Source: Erythrobacter sp. NAP1 (GTDB lineage: Bacteria > Pseudomonadota > Alphaproteobacteria > Sphingomonadales > Sphingomonadaceae). Taken from it: a stretch of DNA of 64,000 nt. The notes beneath the pieces were generated by a model. It saw only the letters and a program-made list of their open reading frames with translations, was not told the origin of the DNA and searched no databases. A program made the translations under genes and the position numbers. Position 1 is the first letter of the stretch, and each line of letters starts with the position of its first letter. Positions 42,598 through 51,711 of this stretch are shown piece after piece. The stretch is from the NCBI RefSeq assembly GCF_000152865.1, contig NZ_CH672390.1:806001-870000 (forward strand). The letters run 5' to 3'.

Positions 42598-43506
42598 TCA
42601 TCGCACCCAGTCCAGCCCCATTTCCTCGAACACTTCCTTGTCCTCGGACCAATTCTCCAGCACCTTTACGTGCAGGAACAGATGGACTTTTACGCCGAGG
42701 ATTTCCGCGAGTTCCTTGCGCGCCGCTTCGCCGATAGCCTTGATCTTCTGCCCGCCCTTGCCGAGCACAATGCCGCGCTGGGTTTCGCGGGCGACAATGA
42801 TTTGCTGGTGGATTTCGAGGCTGCCATCGGGGCGCGTCTTGTACTGCTCGGGGCGGACCGCGCTGTCATAGGGCAGTTCTTCGTGAAGCTGCTGATAAAG
42901 CTGTTCGCGCGTGATTTCTGCGGCCAGCAGACGTTCCGAAGCGTCGGAAACCTGGTCTTCCGGATACATCCATACGCCTTCGGGCATCTGCTCTGCCAGA
43001 GCCTCTTTCATCTCGGCAACGCCGTCTCCGCTGAGTGCCGACACGAAGAAAATCTCTTCGAAGTCGATGCGCTGCGACATTTCCTGCGCGAGTTCGAGGA
43101 GCGGCTCTTTCTTCGCCTTATCGACCTTGTTGAGGACAAGGATCTTGCGTTCGGAACGTTGTTCGAGCGCCTCGAGCAGAGGCTCAAGCTCGTGCCGGCG
43201 TTGCTTGATCGGGTCGACGATCAGCAGAACAGCGTCCGCGCTCTCCGCGCCTTCCCAAGCCGCGCTGACCATCGCCCGGTCGAGGCGGCGCTTGGGCGCG
43301 AATATACCCGGCGTGTCGACGAGGATCATCTGCACCGAACCGTGTAAAGCGATCCCGAGCATCCGTGCGCGCGTCGTCTGCGCCTTGGCGCTGGTGATCG
43401 CGACCTTCTGGCCGACCAGTTGGTTCACCAATGTGGACTTGCCCGCGTTGGGCGCGCCGATAACGGCGACGACGCCGCAGCGGGTAGGGGTCTGCGTGTC
43501 GCTCAC
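42598..43506 (-). CDS. era: GTPase Era
   Basis: A 302-residue GTPase for 16S rRNA maturation and 30S assembly. G1 is GAPNAGKSTLVN, G3 is DTPGIF and G4 is NKVD; the C-terminal KH domain contains GIVLGKGGQKIKAIGEAARKEL. It overlaps rnc by four bases and forms the era-rnc-lepB operon, a common arrangement linking ribosome maturation with RNase III. Confidence 0.97.
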   Translation of the reverse strand: MSDTQTPTRCGVVAVIGAPNAGKSTLVNQLVGQKVAITSAKAQTTRARMLGIALHGSVQMILVDTPGIFAPKRRLDRAMVSAAWEGAESADAVLLIVDPIKQRRHELEPLLEALEQRSERKILVLNKVDKAKKEPLLELAQEMSQRIDFEEIFFVSALSGDGVAEMKEALAEQMPEGVWMYPEDQVSDASERLLAAEITREQLYQQLHEELPYDSAVRPEQYKTRPDGSLEIHQQIIVARETQRGIVLGKGGQKIKAIGEAARKELAEILGVKVHLFLHVKVLENWSEDKEVFEEMGLDWVR

Positions 43507-44201
43507 CCGTATTTCTCCAGGAATTCTGCGGCGGCGAGTTTTTCCGCCTCGTGTTTGCTAGTGGCGACGCCTTCAGCTTCGCCAACCTTGTGAATGCTGA
43601 CGCGGACGGTGAAGCGCGCGGCGTGATCTGGGCCTGAGCGGTCGATCACATCATATTGAGGCATGGCACGGCGATTGCCGGCGGCCCATTCTTGCAATGC
43701 GCTCTTGGGATGCTTGGCCTTGCCGGCATCGCCCGCAAGCTCCGGCTCCCATAGCTCTAGGATAATCGCGCGCGTCGTATCGAAACCGTTGTCGAGAAAA
43801 CTCGCGCCGATAATCGCTTCCATCACGTCGCCAAGGATGTTGTCGCTGTCCGAACCGCCATCCTCGCGCGCCTGTTTGCCGAGCCGGATGTGATCGGATA
43901 GTCCGATTGTCCGGGCGATGCGCGCACAGGTCGCTCCACTCACGAGCGCATTAAGGCGCTGCGAAAGCTGGCCTTCCTTGCTCCGATCGCTCGATCGAAA
44001 AAGCCAGCTTGCGACAGAGAGCCCGAGCACGCGATCGCCGAGAAATTCGAGGCGCTGATAATCGGCCTCCGGCTGACCGGTCGCGGTATGTGTGGAATTG
44101 AAGCTGCCATGGGTGAGCGCCTCGAGCCACATCGAGCCGTCCTTCACCTCAAAGCCAATCGTGCCGAGCCAGTCGCGGGTCTCGGGGGGAAGCGCGCTCA
44201 C
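43503..44201 (-). CDS. rnc: Ribonuclease III
   Basis: A 232-residue double-strand-specific ribonuclease that processes rRNA precursors. LEFLGDRVLGL is the RNase III signature with the catalytic acids, and DNILGDVMEAIIGA the second; a C-terminal dsRNA-binding domain ends the protein. The GTG at 44201 overlaps the lepB stop by four bases (GTGA) and gives a normal N-terminus (SALPPETRDWLGTIGF). An ATG at 44261 or an in-frame start at 44285 would run into lepB. Confidence 0.95.
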   Translation of the reverse strand: MSALPPETRDWLGTIGFEVKDGSMWLEALTHGSFNSTHTATGQPEADYQRLEFLGDRVLGLSVASWLFRSSDRSKEGQLSQRLNALVSGATCARIARTIGLSDHIRLGKQAREDGGSDSDNILGDVMEAIIGASFLDNGFDTTRAIILELWEPELAGDAGKAKHPKSALQEWAAGNRRAMPQYDVIDRSGPDHAARFTVRVSIHKVGEAEGVATSKHEAEKLAAAEFLEKYG

Positions 44202-45046
44202 AGGGTACCGCCGATCCGGCTCCAGCGTGCGGAAGTAAACCACGTCCACGGTTTGATCCATTCGGCACTTCCATCGGTCGACCACATGATGATGCTCGCT
44301 TCTCCGACGAGGTTCTCTTGAGGGACGATGCCAACAGCGTCACCGGCGCGCGCTTCGAAACGGCTGTCACGTGAATTGTCACGGTTATCGCCGAGGACGA
44401 ACATGTGCCCTTCGGGAATGATCTTGGGCGCGAAATCGTCAGCCGGTGTGGTTCCGAAATCGAGCACTTCGTAGCTGCGACCCCCAGGGAGCGTTTCGCG
44501 GAATCGGGTGTATCGGCACACGCTCTCGCCTTCGGCATTGGTGGCCTCTTCACCGCCCCAGGCGCAGCCAGTGTTGGGGGACAGGGGTATTTCGAAATCC
44601 GCCATTGGCTCGCGCAAGACCAGCTCGCCATTGAGCATGATCTGCCCATCGACCATCGCGACGGAATCGCCGGGCAGGGCTATGACTCGCTTGATGTAAT
44701 CGGTTCGGTCGACCGGGTGCTTGAAAATCGCGACATCGCCGCGCTCGGGCTCGCTTGCGAAAACACGGCCAGGTATCAACTGCGCATTGAACGGCAGCGA
44801 GTTGCTGGAAAAGCCGTAAGGCCATTTTGCCGCGAGCAAATAGTCGCCGTTCATCAGCCGCGGAAGCATGCTTTCGGACGGGATCGAGAAAGGTGAGAAG
44901 ATGAAGCTGCGGAAAATCAGCACCGCAAGCAGAAGCTTCAAAAGGAACAGGGCAAAACTCGCCGGTGTCTCCTTGCGTTCTTCTTGAGAAGAGCTGCTTT
45001 GAGATTGCATTGCGGCGCTGCCGTCAGATTGGGTCTTAACATCCAT
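44198..45046 (-). CDS. lepB: Signal peptidase I
   Basis: A 282-residue inner-membrane protease that removes signal peptides in the periplasm. One membrane helix spans residues 31-50; the catalytic serine is Ser59 in SIPSESMLP and the lysine is Lys120 in DYIKRVIALPGDS. GDNRDNSRDSR is the box E signature. The ATG at 45046 is chosen because residues upstream are arginine-rich and lack a start site. It is first of the lepB-rnc-era operon and diverges from pgi. Confidence 0.95.
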   Translation of the reverse strand: MDVKTQSDGSAAMQSQSSSSQEERKETPASFALFLLKLLLAVLIFRSFIFSPFSIPSESMLPRLMNGDYLLAAKWPYGFSSNSLPFNAQLIPGRVFASEPERGDVAIFKHPVDRTDYIKRVIALPGDSVAMVDGQIMLNGELVLREPMADFEIPLSPNTGCAWGGEEATNAEGESVCRYTRFRETLPGGRSYEVLDFGTTPADDFAPKIIPEGHMFVLGDNRDNSRDSRFEARAGDAVGIVPQENLVGEASIIMWSTDGSAEWIKPWTWFTSARWSRIGGTL

Positions 45047-45051
45047 TACGG

Positions 45052-45089
45052 ACCCCCTTACTCGCGAGGTTCTGTCCCGCCTAGGGGGT
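45052..45089. repeat. Inverted repeat in lepB-pgi divergent region
   Basis: ACCCCCT at 45052-45058 and AGGGGGT at 45083-45089 are inverted copies separated by 24 bases, just upstream of lepB. Either a loose hairpin or an operator; it may be chance in GC-rich DNA. Confidence 0.2.
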
Positions 45090-45144
45090 GTGTGCGAAGA
45101 AACGCAACCTAGAGTGCAAACGACTAGCGAAGGAATTCCTCTCG

Positions 45145-46686
45145 ATGACTGATCAATCGCGTATCGCAGACGCTTGGGAGAGGCTATCGGCCTTGCCGAC
45201 CGAAACGCTCGCGGGTTTATTCGATGCAGATGAGGACCGCGTTGCAAGGCTCAGCCAGCGGCTCGAATTCGACCTAGGGGAGTTGGGCGAGGTCGGCATA
45301 CTGCTCGATTGGTCGAAGACCCATTTGAACGATGCGGCGCTCGACGCATTCGAGGAGCTTGCCAAGGCATCCCAATTCGGCGCGGCGCGCGATGCGCTGT
45401 TCGATGGCGGGATCGTCAACCCGACCGAAGGACGGCCCGCTACACACGGAGCCATGCGCGGCAGCGGTCGAGAAAGCGATGTAGAGGAAGCCGAGGCGCT
45501 GCTCGCGCGCATGGGCATGTTGGTCGAAGCGATCCATCAGGGCACGCTGGGTGAGATCAAGCACCTGATCCATATCGGCATCGGCGGATCCGCACTTGGC
45601 CCGGATCTGGCGGTCGACGCGTTGACCCGCGACCTCAAGCTTGTCGACGTCCATGTCGTCTCGAATATCGACGGTCTCGCGCTTGAACAGGCCTTCGCTG
45701 CATGCGACCCGGCGACGACCTTGATTGCAGTGGCATCGAAGACTTTCACCACAACCGAAACGATGACCAATGCCTCAAGCGCGCTCAAATGGCTTGCGGA
45801 CAATGGTGTGAGCGATCCCAGCGGCCGTGTGGTCGCGCTGACCGCGAACCCGGAAAAGGCGGTGCAATGGGGTGTTGATGAAACGCGCATCCTGCCTTTC
45901 CCCGAAAGCGTGGGCGGGCGCTATTCGCTGTGGTCGAGCATCGGCTTCCCTGTCGCGCTTGCCGTGGGGATGGACGATTTCAGTGCCATGCTGGCCGGTG
46001 CGCAGGCCATGGACGCGCACTTTCGTGAGAGCGAGGGCAGGGCCAATGGCCCTCTTCTCGCAGCTTTTGGAGACCTGTATTATACGCGCGTTCGCGGATG
46101 TCAGACGCGTGCAGTCTTTGCCTATGACGAGAGGCTGGCTCTGTTCCCGGACTATCTACAGCAGCTGGAGATGGAATCGAACGGAAAGAGCGTCACTGCC
46201 GATGGCAAGCCTGTGAACGGTCCAACCGCACCGATCACATGGGGCGGTGTGGGGACCGATGCGCAGCACGCGGTTTTCCAGCTTCTGCATCAGGGCACGC
46301 ACCTTGTACCCGTCGATTTCATCGCTTCAATTGCTCCGGGCGATGAGCTCGACCCGGCGCATCACTCGAGCCTGCTGATGAACTGCCTCGCGCAAGGGGC
46401 AGCGCTGATGGCTGGCAAGACCTCGGACGATCCCGCGCGCAACTATCCCGGCGACCGGCCGAGTGCGATGTTCCTTGTGGATGATCTCGATGCAGCGACT
46501 CTGGGCGCGCTCATCGCGTTTCACGAACACCGAACCTTTGCGAATGCGGTGCTGATGGGCATCAATCCGTTCGACCAGTTCGGGGTTGAACTCGGCAAGG
46601 CGATGGCGAAAGCAATCGACAGCGGCGAGGGCGAATTCGATGCGAGCACCAAGGCGCTCATGCAGGCTGCAGGGCTCGGCGGATAG
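45145..46686 (+). CDS. pgi: Glucose-6-phosphate isomerase
   Basis: A 513-residue isomerase interconverting glucose 6-phosphate and fructose 6-phosphate. HIGIGGSALGPDLAVDAL is the sugar-phosphate site; SKTFTTTETMTNA, GGRYSLWSSIGFPVAL and an ESNGKSV segment with the catalytic glutamate region are present. The ATG at 45145 has AAGGA about ten bases upstream; an in-frame start at 45088 is not supported. It ends 325 bases before the next gene. Confidence 0.96.
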   Translation: MTDQSRIADAWERLSALPTETLAGLFDADEDRVARLSQRLEFDLGELGEVGILLDWSKTHLNDAALDAFEELAKASQFGAARDALFDGGIVNPTEGRPATHGAMRGSGRESDVEEAEALLARMGMLVEAIHQGTLGEIKHLIHIGIGGSALGPDLAVDALTRDLKLVDVHVVSNIDGLALEQAFAACDPATTLIAVASKTFTTTETMTNASSALKWLADNGVSDPSGRVVALTANPEKAVQWGVDETRILPFPESVGGRYSLWSSIGFPVALAVGMDDFSAMLAGAQAMDAHFRESEGRANGPLLAAFGDLYYTRVRGCQTRAVFAYDERLALFPDYLQQLEMESNGKSVTADGKPVNGPTAPITWGGVGTDAQHAVFQLLHQGTHLVPVDFIASIAPGDELDPAHHSSLLMNCLAQGAALMAGKTSDDPARNYPGDRPSAMFLVDDLDAATLGALIAFHEHRTFANAVLMGINPFDQFGVELGKAMAKAIDSGEGEFDASTKALMQAAGLGG

Positions 46687-47011
46687 CGTTTCGTCGGCGC
46701 GGATCGGGCTTCAAGCCTTGTTCAGGTTGGAGCTTCTATTGCTGAACATACCGAGAGGCGGAGCGCCGAGTGTGGCTCCGCTACATCACGCCTGTCACCC
46801 GCGCGTCACAAATGACCAAGGCCTTGGCATGATTAAGCCGATTCACGACGCTATAAATCAAGCGATGGATCGAAAATTTGCAAGTATGCCTGCGCGCAGC
46901 ACACTTATTACGCTGCAGCGCAGCATCCGAGTCATATTTGCACTTTCATAAATTCTGCGTATTTTCGCAGCCGCGTCGCAACCCCTTTCCCCTTAACCAA
47001 AGGTCCACTTC
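46687..47011. promoter_or_regulatory. 325-base gene-free interval after pgi
   Basis: No gene is supported here. A hairpin GCGGAGC/GCTCCGC (46758-46764 with 46775-46781, loop 10) could end pgi transcripts. TTGCAC at 46938-46943 and TATTTT at 46960-46965 with a 16-base spacer form a plausible promoter for the secreted protein gene at 47012. The interval is locally AT-richer than its neighbours. Confidence 0.35.
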
Positions 47012-47434
47012 ATGAACCGTCTCCTCGCGCTGTCCGCAGCAACCGCTGCCCTTACACTCACACCTGCAGCGCTCGCGAAGACCGACGGCGATGAAACCGG
47101 TGCGCAGGTCGCTGCAACAGCGACCGGTGAAGCAACTCCCGTACGTTTGAAAGAATGGACGGGCGATTGGGAACTGATGAAGACGTCGCGCCGGATGCGC
47201 GTGTGGCGCTCGCACCTCGCATATAAGCTGACCGTCGATGCGGCCGGCGAAGTGACGGGATGCGAGATCACCGAACAGTTTCGTATGCGCCGGGTTAGCG
47301 ACAGGCTTTGCGATGTTCTGAGCGCGCATCACATGTTCGAACCGGCTCATGATGCCTCGGGCACCCCGGTCGAGGGCAGCTACGTTTCGCGTATTTCGTA
47401 CATGGACGTGCGCGACCGTCTCGAAGCTGACTGA
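47012..47434 (+). CDS. Secreted TonB-C-like small protein
   Basis: A 140-residue exported protein with a signal peptide (MNRLLALSAATAALTLTPAA, cleavage near ALAK). The mature part carries VDAAGEVTGCEITEQF, SDRLCDVLSAHHMFEPAHDASGTPV, which matches the conserved cysteine-pair pattern of TonB C-terminal-like domains seen in the protein at 42003. No membrane anchor or proline-rich linker is present. It is monocistronic, with a candidate promoter at 46938-46965. Role unknown. Confidence 0.65.
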   Translation: MNRLLALSAATAALTLTPAALAKTDGDETGAQVAATATGEATPVRLKEWTGDWELMKTSRRMRVWRSHLAYKLTVDAAGEVTGCEITEQFRMRRVSDRLCDVLSAHHMFEPAHDASGTPVEGSYVSRISYMDVRDRLEAD

Positions 47435-47659
47435 GCGTTCCGAAAACACTATTCTTTTGACATTTGACCGGTGCGCCCCCATCTGGCGCGCCAAGACGAG
47501 GCGCGATTGTGCCAGCGTGAAGCGGCGGCTCTGAAACTACCCGCCCCGGCAGCGCCTCGAACAAACTTCTTACAGCTTCCCAATTCACGCGGGTGGTTAT
47601 CAACCCCGCGCTCCCGCATGCCCGTTTGGCGTGCGCGTCGCATATTATTGCGAGTCACA

Positions 47660-49114
47660 ATGACCCAGTTTTCCGATCTCGGGCTTTCGCAGCCCGTTCT
47701 CCAGGCTCTTGACCTCAAGGGCTATTCCACTCCCACTCCCATTCAGGAGCAGGCCATTCCGCCTGTTCTCGAAGGGCGCGACCTGCTCGGCATCGCGCAG
47801 ACCGGCACCGGCAAGACGGCCGCTTTCATGCTTCCGAGCATTGATCGCCTGCGCGAAGCCGATAACCGCATCCCGTTCAAGTCGTGCCGCATGCTGGTGC
47901 TTGCGCCCACACGCGAGCTCGTCTCGCAGATCGCCGCAAGCGCCAAGGATTATGGCGCGCTTGCCGGTCTCAAGGTTCAGTCGATTGTCGGCGGGACCAG
48001 CGTCAACAAGGATCGCAACAAGCTGCATCGCGGGACCGATATCCTGATCGCGACGCCGGGTCGTTTGCTCGATCTGATCGACCAGAAGGCGTTTAACCTC
48101 GGCTCAGTCGAGGTGCTCGTTCTCGACGAGGCTGACCAGATGCTTGATCTGGGCTTCGTCCATGCGCTGCGCCGCATCAGCCAGCTGGTGCCCAAAGAAC
48201 GGCAGACGCTGTTCTTCAGCGCGACCATGCCAAAGGCGATCAAGGAACTCGTCAGCGGCTATTGCAACAACCCGGTGCAGGTCTCCGTCACGCCCGAAAG
48301 CACGACCGCTGAGCGGATCGACCAGTACCTTTTCATGGTACAACAGGACGAGAAGCAATCGCTGCTCGAATTGATTTTGTCAGGCCGTCATAAGGTGCCT
48401 GGCGAGTTTGAGCGTATTCTGATCTTCACCCGTACCAAGCACGGCGCCGACCGCGTCGTGAAGAAGCTGAGCCGCGCCGGTATCCCGGCCAACGCGATTC
48501 ACGGCAACAAGTCGCAGCCTCAGCGCCAACGCGCTCTGGACGAGTTTCGCCGGGGCAAGACGATGATCCTCGTCGCGACCGATGTTGCGGCGCGCGGGAT
48601 CGACATTCCCGGCGTCAGTCACGTTCTCAATTACGAGCTGCCCAACGTGCCGGAACAATATGTGCACCGCATCGGCCGCACCGCGCGTGCAGGTAAGGAC
48701 GGGGTCGCGATCGCGTTCTGCGCCGAAGACGAGCGCGCGTATCTCAAGGATATTCGCAAGACGACTGGCGCAGAACTCGACCGGCTCAACCTGCCGGAAA
48801 ACTTCCGCGCCGTGGTCGAGGGGGTCGGCCCGACCAAGCCTGCTCCTCGCGGCGCGACACGTGTTTCAGCAAAGAAGATCAAGCCGAAGCCCGCTGGCGC
48901 ATCGGCAGGAAAGCCTGCGGGTGACGGTTCTTCCAAGCCCAAGAAGCCAGGCGGCAAGCACCCATCGCGCAAAGGTCGGCCCTCGGGTCGCCCGGGCGGA
49001 GGCAATCCCAACGGCAATTCGCGTCGCAGCGGTGGCCCGGGTCGTCGTGGTCGTCGCGGTAAGGGCGGTTCACCGGGCGGTGGCGGCGGACATGCGCGTT
49101 CTGCAAATGGCTAA
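47660..49114 (+). CDS. rhlE: DEAD-box RNA helicase (RhlE type)
   Basis: A 484-residue RNA helicase. The Q motif lies in the N-terminal 25 residues, Walker A is AQTGTGKTAAF, the DEAD box is VLDEADQMLD, SAT is motif III and HRIGRTARAG is motif VI. A glycine-, arginine- and lysine-rich tail of about 110 residues follows, as in RhlE and cold-shock helicases. The ATG at 47660 begins the canonical FSDLGLSQPVLQAL segment. Expected roles are RNA remodelling and cold adaptation. A hairpin lies just after the stop. Confidence 0.93.
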   Translation: MTQFSDLGLSQPVLQALDLKGYSTPTPIQEQAIPPVLEGRDLLGIAQTGTGKTAAFMLPSIDRLREADNRIPFKSCRMLVLAPTRELVSQIAASAKDYGALAGLKVQSIVGGTSVNKDRNKLHRGTDILIATPGRLLDLIDQKAFNLGSVEVLVLDEADQMLDLGFVHALRRISQLVPKERQTLFFSATMPKAIKELVSGYCNNPVQVSVTPESTTAERIDQYLFMVQQDEKQSLLELILSGRHKVPGEFERILIFTRTKHGADRVVKKLSRAGIPANAIHGNKSQPQRQRALDEFRRGKTMILVATDVAARGIDIPGVSHVLNYELPNVPEQYVHRIGRTARAGKDGVAIAFCAEDERAYLKDIRKTTGAELDRLNLPENFRAVVEGVGPTKPAPRGATRVSAKKIKPKPAGASAGKPAGDGSSKPKKPGGKHPSRKGRPSGRPGGGNPNGNSRRSGGPGRRGRRGKGGSPGGGGGHARSANG

Positions 49115-49117
49115 GCC

Positions 49118-49142
49118 TGTCGATTGTCGCGAAAAATCGACA
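49118..49142 (+). terminator. Hairpin downstream of the helicase gene
   Basis: TGTCGATT at 49118-49125 pairs perfectly with AATCGACA at 49135-49142 around nine bases, four bases after the helicase stop. No T-run follows; it is a moderate terminator candidate. Confidence 0.45.
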
Positions 49143-49224
49143 ATCACGCCTGCTAACCTAAGCGAAAATTAAGCATGCGGCTCCTAACTGGCGGCTCACC
49201 GCTAGATAGGAAGCCGCGCGCGCA

Positions 49225-50253
49225 ATGATCCGTACCGATACCACCTTGATCATCGGCGCCGGAGCGAATCGCGAGATCGAGATGCCCGATGGGCCCGACC
49301 TCCTCGCGAAGATCGCTGCGGGTTACGAGTTTGAGCGGCTCGAATCGGAGGTGAAGTCCCGCGACCTCATCAGTCTCGCCAACCTTTTCGAACAGGTCTC
49401 GGACGAGATCGGACTGAGTTATGACGAGCTGGTCGCAGGCGCGACCGCAATTCGCGAAGCGACGCTTGTCTCGACATCGATTGATGCGATCCTGGAGCAA
49501 TATGGCCATGACCCTGCGGTTCTGGCCGCGGGAAAGCTCGCAATCGTCTATTACACCTTGCAGGCGGAATCGAAGTCGACGCTTGCCGCTGCACCGCGCG
49601 CTGCCGACGAACTGCCGCTTCGAGGAACCGAGAACTGGCTGTTCCAGCTTGGGCAGTTAATCGTGAAGGGCGTCCCTCGCGCGAAAGCGGAGGAGTGCTT
49701 TGAGAAGCTGTCGATCGTCTGCTTCAATTACGACCGAGCGATCGAACATTACCTGCCATGGGTGGTGCAGCGCGCCTTCGGAATGACTTACGAGGAGGCC
49801 TGCGAGCTTGTCGCAGGCCGGCTCCGCATCGTTCACCCTTACGGCGTCGCAGGGCGGCTGCCTTGGCAAGGCGATGAGGACAAGAGCGTGGGATGGGGCA
49901 TTGAGCGGCCCGAGAACATCGTCGGCCTTTCGAAGCGGATCTTCACTGCAAGCCAACGAGGGTCTTCGCGCCAGTTCCAGTCATACCTGCGCGCCGAAAT
50001 GTCGCGTGGCAAGCGGCTTGGTTTCCTGGGCTTCGGCTTCGATCCGATGAATGTCGCAATGCTGTTCGACGAGCTTGAGCACGACAATCCCGACATGCTG
50101 ATCAGTCTCGTCGACGTATCAGAAACGCAGCAAAAGGCGATCCTGAGGCTCATTTATCGCCTGACCGGTATCGCCGATGAAAGCCGGATCACTCTTGAGA
50201 ACATGAAGGCTTTCGAGCTCCTGCGCGACTACGGTCGCTTTCTCGAAAGCTGA
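49225..50253 (+). CDS. SIR2-like (DHS-fold) protein, possible NADase
   Basis: A 342-residue soluble protein. TLIIGAGANREIEMPDG at residues 7-23 fits the NAD-binding GAG(A)S loop of SIR2-like domains; SIDAIL at 85-90, FNYDRAIE at 167-174 (Asn168), HPYG at 204-207 (His204) and LGFLGFGFDPMN near 265-276 complete the pattern. The asparagine and histidine are the residues needed by SIR2 NADases such as ThsA. Unlike sirtuin deacetylases it has no zinc cysteines. It is a single gene between rhlE and gor with no obvious toxin, nuclease or sensor partner. It is likely a NAD-cleaving or NAD-binding enzyme; a defence role is inferred. Confidence 0.65.
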   Translation: MIRTDTTLIIGAGANREIEMPDGPDLLAKIAAGYEFERLESEVKSRDLISLANLFEQVSDEIGLSYDELVAGATAIREATLVSTSIDAILEQYGHDPAVLAAGKLAIVYYTLQAESKSTLAAAPRAADELPLRGTENWLFQLGQLIVKGVPRAKAEECFEKLSIVCFNYDRAIEHYLPWVVQRAFGMTYEEACELVAGRLRIVHPYGVAGRLPWQGDEDKSVGWGIERPENIVGLSKRIFTASQRGSSRQFQSYLRAEMSRGKRLGFLGFGFDPMNVAMLFDELEHDNPDMLISLVDVSETQQKAILRLIYRLTGIADESRITLENMKAFELLRDYGRFLES

Positions 50254-50353
50254 GCTTTTTCGCTACAAAGCAGAACGCGTCCATTCGCGAGTAACGCGGT
50301 TGCAGCCTTGATCGAACGCAGCCATAGGCACCCGTTATGCGATAGGAGCGAGC

Positions 50354-51709
50354 ATGGCTGACCAGGATTACGACTTCGACCTTTTCACAATCGGCATCGG
50401 TTCAGGCGGCACCCGTGCCAGCCGTGTTGCTGCAGCTCATGGCGCCCGCGTAGCGGCTGCAGAAGAGCACCGCGTCGGCGGCACCTGCGTCATTCGCGGC
50501 TGCGTGCCCAAGAAGATGCTGGTTTACGGCGCACAGTTCGCCGAGGACCTCGAGGACGCGACTCATTTCGGCTGGACCATCGAGGGCAAGAGCTTCGACT
50601 GGATCAAGCTACGCGACCACGTGATGAAGGACGTATCGCGCATTGAAAGCGTCTACACAGATACGCTCGACAAGCACGATGTCACCATCTTTCATGAGCG
50701 TGCGGAGATTACCGGCGATCACGAAATCACGCTCGCAAGTGGCAAGGTCGTTACCGCCAAATACATCCTTATCGCGACTGGCGCGTGGCCGCATGTTCCC
50801 GAGTTTGAGGGCAGCGAGCATTGCATCACCTCGAACGAGGCGTTTCATCTCGACGAAATCCCAAAGCGCGTGCTGATCGCGGGCGGCGGTTACATAGCCA
50901 ACGAATTCGCCGGTATCTTCAACGAGTTTGGATGCAAGGTGGTCGTTGCGAACCGATCCGATGTTATCCTTCGCCAATATGACTTCGCCCTTCGCGACCG
51001 GCTTATGCAAATCTCGATGACGAAGGGGATCGAGTTCTGCTTCCACGCGGAATTCGAATACGTGAAGAAAAACGAGGACGGCACCTTTGCGGTGAAGATG
51101 ACCAATCACGAAGAGCGCGAGTTTGATCTCGTCATGGTTGCGACGGGCCGCGTGCCGAACACCAGTGGTCTCGGTCTTGAGAATGTCGGCGTCGAGCTGG
51201 GCGACAAGGGTGAAATCAAGGTCGATGAGTATTCTAAGACCAATGTCGACTACATCTACGCCGTGGGTGACGTAACCGACCGCGTGCAGCTGACCCCTGT
51301 GGCAATCCGCGAGGGTCAGGCCTTCGCCGACAGCGTGTTCGGCCCGGGCGAGCCATACAGCGTCGATCATTCCTGCATTCCGAGCGCGGTCTTCAGCCAT
51401 CCGCCGATCTGCTCGGTCGGTCTGAACGAACGCGAGGCCAAGGATCAATACGGCAAGGTCGCGGTTTACACCTCCGACTTCCGCCCAATGAAAAACGTGG
51501 TCGCCAACCGTAATGAGCGTAGTCTCGTCAAGATGATCTGCGACGATGCAAATGGGAAGATCCTGGGCATCCACATGATTGGCCCGGACTCGCCCGAGAT
51601 CATGCAGGCGGCTGCGGTTGCAGTGAAAGCCGGGATGACCAAGGCGGATTTCGACGCCACGACGGCGATCCACCCGACCGTTGCGGAAGAGCTCGTTCTC
51701 CTGAGGTAA
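50354..51709 (+). CDS. gor: Glutathione-disulfide reductase
   Basis: A 451-residue FAD- and NADPH-dependent reductase that regenerates glutathione. The redox cysteines are Cys45 and Cys50 in GGTCVIRGCVPKK; GGGYIANEFAGIF is the NADPH motif, and the C-terminal HPTVAEELVLLR supplies the active-site histidine and glutamate. AGGAG lies before the ATG. It converges with the FAD oxidoreductase gene with a 2-base gap. Closest alternatives (mycothione or trypanothione reductase) are unlikely in this group. Confidence 0.93.
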   Translation: MADQDYDFDLFTIGIGSGGTRASRVAAAHGARVAAAEEHRVGGTCVIRGCVPKKMLVYGAQFAEDLEDATHFGWTIEGKSFDWIKLRDHVMKDVSRIESVYTDTLDKHDVTIFHERAEITGDHEITLASGKVVTAKYILIATGAWPHVPEFEGSEHCITSNEAFHLDEIPKRVLIAGGGYIANEFAGIFNEFGCKVVVANRSDVILRQYDFALRDRLMQISMTKGIEFCFHAEFEYVKKNEDGTFAVKMTNHEEREFDLVMVATGRVPNTSGLGLENVGVELGDKGEIKVDEYSKTNVDYIYAVGDVTDRVQLTPVAIREGQAFADSVFGPGEPYSVDHSCIPSAVFSHPPICSVGLNEREAKDQYGKVAVYTSDFRPMKNVVANRNERSLVKMICDDANGKILGIHMIGPDSPEIMQAAAVAVKAGMTKADFDATTAIHPTVAEELVLLR

Positions 51710-51711
51710 TG

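Noticed and set aside
46586..46951. Plus-strand frame over the end of pgi and the following gap
   Set aside because: It begins inside pgi in another frame and has no protein-like features; the gap is better described as non-coding.
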